Source: VGWG01 sp964580075 (GTDB lineage: Bacteria; Verrucomicrobiota; Kiritimatiellia; RFP12; JAAYNR01). Taken from it: a stretch of DNA of 28,242 nt. The DNA is taken from NCBI GenBank assembly GCA_964580075.1, contig CAZOJL010000026.1, forward strand, positions 1 to 28,242. The letters run 5' to 3'. The translations under genes were made by a program, and so were the position numbers. The notes beneath the pieces were generated by a model. The model did not search any database and was not told the DNA's origin. It was given only the letters and a program-made list of their open reading frames with translations. Shown here piece after piece: positions 23,930-28,242 of the stretch. Position 1 is the stretch's first letter. Every line of letters begins with the position of its first letter.

Positions 23930-25219
23930 ATGGGACATCCCTACCTATTTGATGAAGGACGCAAAGACGGCAGGCGCCGTGTCGGGGCAGACCCCGCTGA
24001 TGAACGGCGCTTTCGCATCCGCAGCCTACATGAGTTTGGTAAGACGGCGGACTGGCTGAGAACAAACAATGACTGGGGAAAAGAACCCGAGAATGTGGCG
24101 CACTTCTGGCGGGATGCCCTAGCCGCTGAAGCCATGCTCTATCGGCCAGAGTACCGCCAACAGAATCCGCCATTCAAGGGTTTTGTCACTGGAGATGCGC
24201 GTCCAGGCGGGGCAGGCATGCCCGCGTACGCCGCGATGAAGCGTTTTCCCGCCGCCGCCGCCCTTTTTCCTTTGGCAAGCGAAGGCACCACCCCGCCAGC
24301 CATCGTGCGGATCTGGGCTGTCGGCGCCGACGCGGATGACCGCATGCCGCCGGCAGCCGACACTCCTTTCAACCTGGAGGGTGCGGAAACGATTCTCGAA
24401 GACGCCAAACAACACCATGTCCGCCTTTACGCCGACCTTCCACAGGATTGCCAGGTGGGCGGCCGGTCCTGGCAATTGGCCGCAGCGCTGGCGATGGACG
24501 CGCTGATGGCAGATGACCTTGATTATACGATCCGTCTGGCATCCCAGTGGATTCTGACAGGCGAGGTCGCAGGGGCGAGAATCTTGTCAGTGGGCATTAA
24601 GAACAAACCGCTATGCGGACTTTCCAACAAACGGTGTTGGATGATCCCCGAGGCTGACGAGAACGTTTTTGTTAACGCGCAGAAATCATACAACACGGAA
24701 CTTCCCTATACCATCGTCCGTACATTGAACGACGCGGTGGAGCGTGTTGGCGAACCCCGTTTTGTACGGCAGAAAGATGAACGATGGCCGACAACGATCA
24801 GCGCCCTGCATGCACTTGTCGGCCATTCTATCCAGCCGGTTTTGGATATCCTCGCACATACGTGCGCGCGGAATCTGTACCTTTGGCCGATACACGGGAA
24901 CGGGAATATCGAGACGTGGAGAGTGGAGATCCAGAAACGCTATCCTGGTATCTGCATCCGTGTGATGCCCGATCTGCCCAGTGACGATCTGGAGCGTGCC
25001 GACGCAACATTGAAGATCCATTTTGCATCGCAGACGGGACAGCGCGACACCCTCTTGTGTATTGCAGGCGGGGCCTGGCCGGTGCAGCACACCGTCGCAT
25101 TGCAGGCGCGATCATGCAATGCAACGGTTGTATCGCGCGTTCCGGAAACGGGGACATTCGTCAAAATATGGTGGAATCGGTTTGCCACGCGCTACTGCAG
25201 GCTGAACCCGCACACGTGA
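23930..25219 (+). CDS. Putative Lon-like Ser-Lys protease domain fused to a CARF-like domain
   Basis: 429 aa from ATG 23930, with AAGGGAA upstream. No confident family match. Residues 175-242 read like a Lon proteolytic core: GGRSWQLAAALAMDAL (Ser180), LTGEVAGARILSVGIKNK (Lys224 or Lys226) and a following MIPEAD. The serine-lysine spacing of 44-46 compares with 43 in E. coli Lon (S679, K722). Residues about 294-415 resemble a Rossmann CARF/Csm6-type sensor: ALVGHSIQPVLDILA at the first strand-loop-helix, and LLCIAGGAWPVQHTVALQA where CARF domains have a GG-containing ligand loop. Residues 30-90 are helical and unassigned. There is no ATPase domain. If right, it could be a protease switched by a cyclic nucleotide. 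Inference only. Confidence 0.55.
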   Translation: MGHPYLFDEGRKDGRRRVGADPADERRFRIRSLHEFGKTADWLRTNNDWGKEPENVAHFWRDALAAEAMLYRPEYRQQNPPFKGFVTGDARPGGAGMPAYAAMKRFPAAAALFPLASEGTTPPAIVRIWAVGADADDRMPPAADTPFNLEGAETILEDAKQHHVRLYADLPQDCQVGGRSWQLAAALAMDALMADDLDYTIRLASQWILTGEVAGARILSVGIKNKPLCGLSNKRCWMIPEADENVFVNAQKSYNTELPYTIVRTLNDAVERVGEPRFVRQKDERWPTTISALHALVGHSIQPVLDILAHTCARNLYLWPIHGNGNIETWRVEIQKRYPGICIRVMPDLPSDDLERADATLKIHFASQTGQRDTLLCIAGGAWPVQHTVALQARSCNATVVSRVPETGTFVKIWWNRFATRYCRLNPHT

Positions 25220-25235
25220 GAACAGGAGTTGCATC

Positions 25236-25373
25236 ATGGACGGCGTATATGAGATAAGCGGCAGGCTCAAGGCGGTGTTCGAGGTGCTGACCTTCGCGAG
25301 CGGGTTCACCAAGCGAGAGTTTGGCCTGACTACCGAGAACAACTACCCACAGATCATCATGACGCTTACATGA
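25236..25373 (+). pseudogene. Truncated DUF3127 (OB-fold) protein
   Basis: 45 codons from ATG 25236, with AGGAG at 25224-25228. The sequence VYEISGRLKAVFEVL, FASGFTKREFGLTTENNYPQ is the N-terminal half of DUF3127, a small OB-fold family common on phages and integrative elements (usually about 100-130 aa). It stops after YPQIIMTLT where the family continues with further strands. No continuation is found in other frames downstream. It appears to be a decayed remnant, though a functional micro-protein cannot be excluded. Confidence 0.65.
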
Positions 25374-25395
25374 GTTGACAGGAAAGAGGTCTCCC

Positions 25396-26313
25396 GTGAC
25401 GCACACATCCGTTTTTTGTAAAGCATCCATCCATCCTGCCGCCTATCCCAACGGCCGGCCGCGCACGGATTACAGGCGTTGGCTCTTCTCCGCCTGTGCG
25501 GTCGTTCTTGCCGCCGTGCCGCCTCTGCTCTCGGCCGAGCCGCAGGCAGTTACGCTCACGACGTGCAAAGGAAAGATTTCATCCTCGTTCGGGACACTCG
25601 GAATTAACGCTGAATGGGCAATCGACTGGATCGACCGCGCAACCCACATTCCGCCCGCCGTGATGACGGCCGTCCACAAACAGATCTGTGCGGACACGTT
25701 TGGCGTTCTGTCGGTTAAGGGTAGCGAGACCAGAGCCGATTTGTTCTCCGAGCGCCTGGACTACGCGCAAATCCACCTCTTCCGCAGGGCTGCCGAAATG
25801 GTCGCAGAACCCGAGGATATGCATTGCATGCGGTCGCTGGATTTTCACGCTTATTTGACCATCCTTTTTGTGACCGACGGCTACCTCGGCTACCGAATGG
25901 ACGGCTATCACAATGAAGGGGGCAATGGCTGTCACTCCTTTGTGATTGCCCGGGTGCTCTCGCTCGCGTCGGGCCGTCCCCTCAGCGCAAGCGATCTGAT
26001 CGCCACCAACCGCTTCCCCGCGCTGTACGCGCACATCGTCAACAAGGCCTGCGCTGAGGTGGACGTAAAGCCGTTCGACCCCGAACCCAACTACAAGCCA
26101 TCCTACCGGTTCTTCGACTCCGCCAATTTCATGATCGAACCGGAAGGCATCCGCTGGTATTTGTCGCCCTACAGCGTCTTTCCCGGTTGCGCTGGCGTCG
26201 TGGACACTCTGGTCACTTGGGACGAGCTGCAGCCGTTTTTCGCCGAGACGGGCTATTGGAGCGCGCTCCGCAACCTGCATGCAGGCGCAAAGACCATTCT
26301 GCGCAAAGAGTAG
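25396..26313 (+). CDS. Exported DUF3298-like protein
   Basis: 305 aa from GTG 25396, favoured over TTG 25375 because GAAAGAGGT precedes it. A signal-like segment RRWLFSACAVVLAAVPPLLSA at about 28-48 suggests export, with cleavage before EPQ. The later part GYRMDGYHNEGGNGCHSF, LSLASGRPLSASDLI and FMIEPEGIRWYLSPYSVFPGCAGV resembles the DUF3298 domain found in RsiV-like and other envelope proteins. Function unknown; it is presumably periplasmic or surface attached. The PcfJ-like gene begins three bases after its stop codon, so the two are likely co-transcribed. Confidence 0.65.
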   Translation: MTHTSVFCKASIHPAAYPNGRPRTDYRRWLFSACAVVLAAVPPLLSAEPQAVTLTTCKGKISSSFGTLGINAEWAIDWIDRATHIPPAVMTAVHKQICADTFGVLSVKGSETRADLFSERLDYAQIHLFRRAAEMVAEPEDMHCMRSLDFHAYLTILFVTDGYLGYRMDGYHNEGGNGCHSFVIARVLSLASGRPLSASDLIATNRFPALYAHIVNKACAEVDVKPFDPEPNYKPSYRFFDSANFMIEPEGIRWYLSPYSVFPGCAGVVDTLVTWDELQPFFAETGYWSALRNLHAGAKTILRKE

Positions 26314-26315
26314 CC

Positions 26316-27701
26316 ATGGTCGACACGCCCCATTATCGTTTCAGCCGCTACGGCGTCGCCTTTAAGAACGGCAAGTTCTATTACTTTTCAGTCGATTCCA
26401 TGCTCGTGTTCAAATCCTGGCCCGACCCGCGGGCCTGGATCAAAAATCTGACTCGTGGCTGGCACGCCTCGCGCAAGCAGGCTGACCTTTTGTTTTCACG
26501 CTATGTTGGCAACGCGGAGTACGACAAACCACCTGAACTCCCGGCAAATCTCTACGAGTTTCCGGGGGACGAAAAGACTGGCGGCGAGCCGGTATACACC
26601 CCTCTGAACGATGAATTCCCAGAGTACGCTGTCCTGTCCGAAGCCGCGCCGCCGAACGGCGACTACGATGCCGTGCGCAACTATGGCCCGTACGAAGACC
26701 GGCGGGCCATCAGTCTCTACATCCGCTTCATTCCTATGAAGGTCCGCACCGAGCTGCGCCGCTACTCCCAACGGCGCTGGCACCTGCTCTCGCTCTTCGC
26801 CCGCTGTCCCGGCGCCATGGATCTGAGCCGCAGCAACCCCGCCCTCCTCTTCGCGCTCGCCAGCAACTGGGCCTTCCACAAGCCGGCTGTACAGTGGTCC
26901 GTGCGGGCGGCCCGCGGTCTGATCAACCGCAAGCAGCGCGTGATTCTGAAGTGGCTCGGATTCCCCGCCACGGAGAGCGTCCGGCGGCTGCTGGCCAAGA
27001 TCAGCCCCGACGCCCTGACGGTCCCGCGCCTGCTCTGGCTGCGCGAGCACCTGCCCGACCCCGCCTGTCTGGTCCTGCTGCAGCACCTGCCCCGGATCAA
27101 CGACACCGTGCTGCGCCTGGTCACCAGCAGGCGGGTGCGCCCTTATCTGACTCCGCGTCTGCTGTTGGATCTGTGTGTGCTCGAGAAGGGCAATCACAAG
27201 TGGTCGTTTCTACCTCAGCTCACCCTGCTACACGACACGCTGCGCATGTGCGAGGCCGTCAACTGGGAGCGGTGCCCGGTTCTGTTCAGGTCACTGGAGG
27301 CGTTGAAAGCGTTGCACCGCGACCTGGGTTGGCGCATCGCCTGGGTTCTTCGGATGCGAAAGGGGGTGTCGTACAAACGGCTGCCTCTGCCGCCGTTTCC
27401 CGGCACCGAATGGATCCGACCGCTCAAAACGGTGGAGGCGATCGCCCGCGAAGGGTGGGAACAGGAGCATTGCGCGGCAAGCTATATCTCCCTGGTTGCC
27501 GAAGGGCGCCAGTACCTCTACCGCGTCCTGAAGCCGCTGCGCGGCACGCTTGCAATCAGCCGTTATACAGGGACCAGACGCTGGTATCCGTCCCAGTTCC
27601 GGCAGGCGGCGAACGCGCCCGTGCCCGATACCATCGTCAAATCCACTTTCGAAGCCCTTTTCGCCAGCGGAAAGGCGCAAAAACAGGCGACTGTCGGATG
27701 A
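26316..27701 (+). CDS. PcfJ-like protein
   Basis: 461 aa from ATG 26316. The C-terminal part WEQEHCAASYISLVAEGRQYLYRV, RGTLAISRYTG, WYPSQFRQAANAPVP is the PcfJ-like domain named after a protein of the Enterococcus conjugative plasmid pCF10; its role is not established. Residues 1-120 are unfamiliar (HYRFSRYGVAFKNGKFYYFSVDSM). The middle is helical and rich in Arg/Leu. It supports an integrative or conjugative origin for the island. It is the last intact gene before the right-hand repeat. Confidence 0.75.
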   Translation: MVDTPHYRFSRYGVAFKNGKFYYFSVDSMLVFKSWPDPRAWIKNLTRGWHASRKQADLLFSRYVGNAEYDKPPELPANLYEFPGDEKTGGEPVYTPLNDEFPEYAVLSEAAPPNGDYDAVRNYGPYEDRRAISLYIRFIPMKVRTELRRYSQRRWHLLSLFARCPGAMDLSRSNPALLFALASNWAFHKPAVQWSVRAARGLINRKQRVILKWLGFPATESVRRLLAKISPDALTVPRLLWLREHLPDPACLVLLQHLPRINDTVLRLVTSRRVRPYLTPRLLLDLCVLEKGNHKWSFLPQLTLLHDTLRMCEAVNWERCPVLFRSLEALKALHRDLGWRIAWVLRMRKGVSYKRLPLPPFPGTEWIRPLKTVEAIAREGWEQEHCAASYISLVAEGRQYLYRVLKPLRGTLAISRYTGTRRWYPSQFRQAANAPVPDTIVKSTFEALFASGKAQKQATVG

Positions 27702-27808
27702 GCGGCGTCACGCCGCGTACGGGATCATCTGGACCATAGGCACATTCGACTCAACCAGACGAGCGGCGGACGCCAGGTTCGTCCCTTGCGGCGCTCCTTG
27801 CGGCGCTC
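27702..27808. other. Non-coding spacer before the right direct repeat
   Basis: 107 bases without a supported gene. It contains a 12 bp tandem duplication CTTGCGGCGCTC at about 27785-27808, immediately adjacent to the start of the manB-like repeat. This may mark a recombination junction. Confidence 0.6.
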
Positions 27809-28030
27809 GTCACCGGCGCCCCCCGGGCGATCCTCGCCGGCATCAAGGCGGCCTACGCCGACGGGAACGTGTTCGAACTCGACGGCGTCTCGGTGGAGTA
27901 CGCGGACTGGTGGTTCAACGTCCGCTGCTCCAACACCGAGCCGCTCGTCCGCCTCAACGTCGAGGCCCGATCCCGCGACCTGATGGTTCGCAAACGCGAC
28001 GAGCTTCTCGCCCGCATCCGCGGCTGATCC
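27809..28030 (+). pseudogene. manB: Truncated 3' end of phosphomannomutase (right direct repeat of the island)
   Basis: 73 codons in the manB frame from GTC 27809 to TGA 28025-28027, plus three bases, matching 12863-13084 with nine base differences. Five differences are synonymous; the amino-acid changes are confined to three codons, two of them at the left edge. It has no start codon or N-terminal domains, so it cannot be functional. The mainly silent changes imply it came from a functional homologous gene rather than being old decaying DNA or a very recent copy. Confidence 0.9.
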
Positions 28031-28210
28031 CATTACGCCGATGACGTCCGTCCCCAGGCGCATGCCCAGGCGCATGGTCACTTGCTTTCGGAAGTGCTTC
28101 GCGTAAGGATTGCGGACCGAGTCAGTGAAATCGTATTCCTTTCTCTTCCCGCCAACGGCAGCGGTGAGGCGGCGGTATCCCGTCGCCTCCACCGCCTTGT
28201 TGGCGGTCAT
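28031..28210 (-). pseudogene. Truncated CopG/BrnA-like antitoxin
   Basis: 60 codons from ATG 28210 reading leftward. After a variable start, KRKEYDFTDSVRNPYAKHF and RKQVTMRL strongly resemble the BrnA/CopG-type antitoxin N-terminus, which normally continues into a ribbon-helix-helix. Here a short duplication (MRLGMRLG) is followed by TDVI, and the gene then ends at base 28030 exactly where the manB tail begins. The remaining reading frame runs antisense through manB and is not a natural C-terminus. No toxin gene is visible in the window. Confidence 0.7.
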
Positions 28211-28215
28211 GGTTT

Positions 28216-28242
28216 TCTCTCGGGGTCGGGGTCGGTATCGGT
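28216..28242. repeat. Start of another GGGGTC/GGTATC palindromic element, cut by the window edge
   Basis: TCGGGGTCGGGGTCGGTATC matches the left arm of copy A (2578-2600). The rest lies outside the window. The usual AGCAATTCT end is not seen at the expected distance upstream, so this copy may be truncated or use a different end. Confidence 0.65.

Noticed and set aside
27725..28210. 161-codon minus-strand frame read as one protein
   Set aside because: Only the first 60 codons resemble an antitoxin; the rest is antisense to the manB tail, so it is a chimera produced by the junction.

Overview
The window looks like a GC-rich bacterial chromosome segment. The set of a GH29 alpha-L-fucosidase, an L-fucose isomerase-family enzyme, NagB and a U32 peptidase, together with hexanucleotide-rich palindromic repeats, suggests a polysaccharide- or mucin-degrading member of the PVC group (Kiritimatiellota, Lentisphaerae or Verrucomicrobiota). 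That placement is inference: no rRNA or ribosomal protein gene is present to test it.

Region 1 (1-13084) is chromosomal housekeeping and sugar metabolism. In order it holds a U32/RlhA-like peptidase, an L-fucose isomerase-family protein, a membrane-anchored FHA protein, a PP-loop tRNA-thiolation-like enzyme with nagB on the minus strand, a MazF/PemK-type toxin-antitoxin pair, a GT4 glycosyltransferase, folC, tRNA-Arg(CCG), an alpha-L-fucosidase and a phosphomannomutase (manB-like). Two related ~140 bp palindromic MITE-like elements flank the fucose isomerase gene; one has a perfect 10 bp flanking direct repeat.

Region 2 (13085-27808) is an accessory island. It is bounded by two ~222 bp direct repeats made of the 3' end of the phosphomannomutase gene: the intact gene on the left and a truncated copy on the right. 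It opens with a repeat-rich non-coding segment carrying a third MITE-like element with 18 bp inverted ends and an 11 bp direct repeat. Next come an XRE regulator and an ImmA/IrrE-type metalloprotease that is frameshifted in a G5 run. A tight four-gene operon follows: an SF1 (UvrD-like) helicase/ATPase, an unknown 582 aa protein, a SAM methyltransferase-fold protein and a DUF1848 iron-sulfur protein. The rest is a series of unfamiliar genes: a three-gene cassette with a sigma-like or HTH-like member, an internally duplicated protein, a putative Lon-like plus CARF-like fusion, a truncated DUF3127 OB-fold remnant, an exported DUF3298-like protein and a PcfJ-like protein. Conjugative-element flavour (PcfJ, DUF3127, XRE/ImmA), frequent ATGA overlaps and visibly less GC-biased codons in the helicase operon all point to horizontal acquisition. 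No integrase, transposase or cas gene is visible.

Region 3 (27809-28242) holds the truncated phosphomannomutase tail joined directly to a minus-strand CopG/BrnA-like antitoxin gene cut after 60 codons. The window then ends inside another copy of the GGTATC/GGGGTC palindromic repeat.

The best candidates for undescribed biology are the four-gene helicase/methyltransferase/DUF1848 operon under XRE-ImmA control (possible phage defence) and the Lon/CARF-like protein (possible nucleotide-second-messenger-gated protease).
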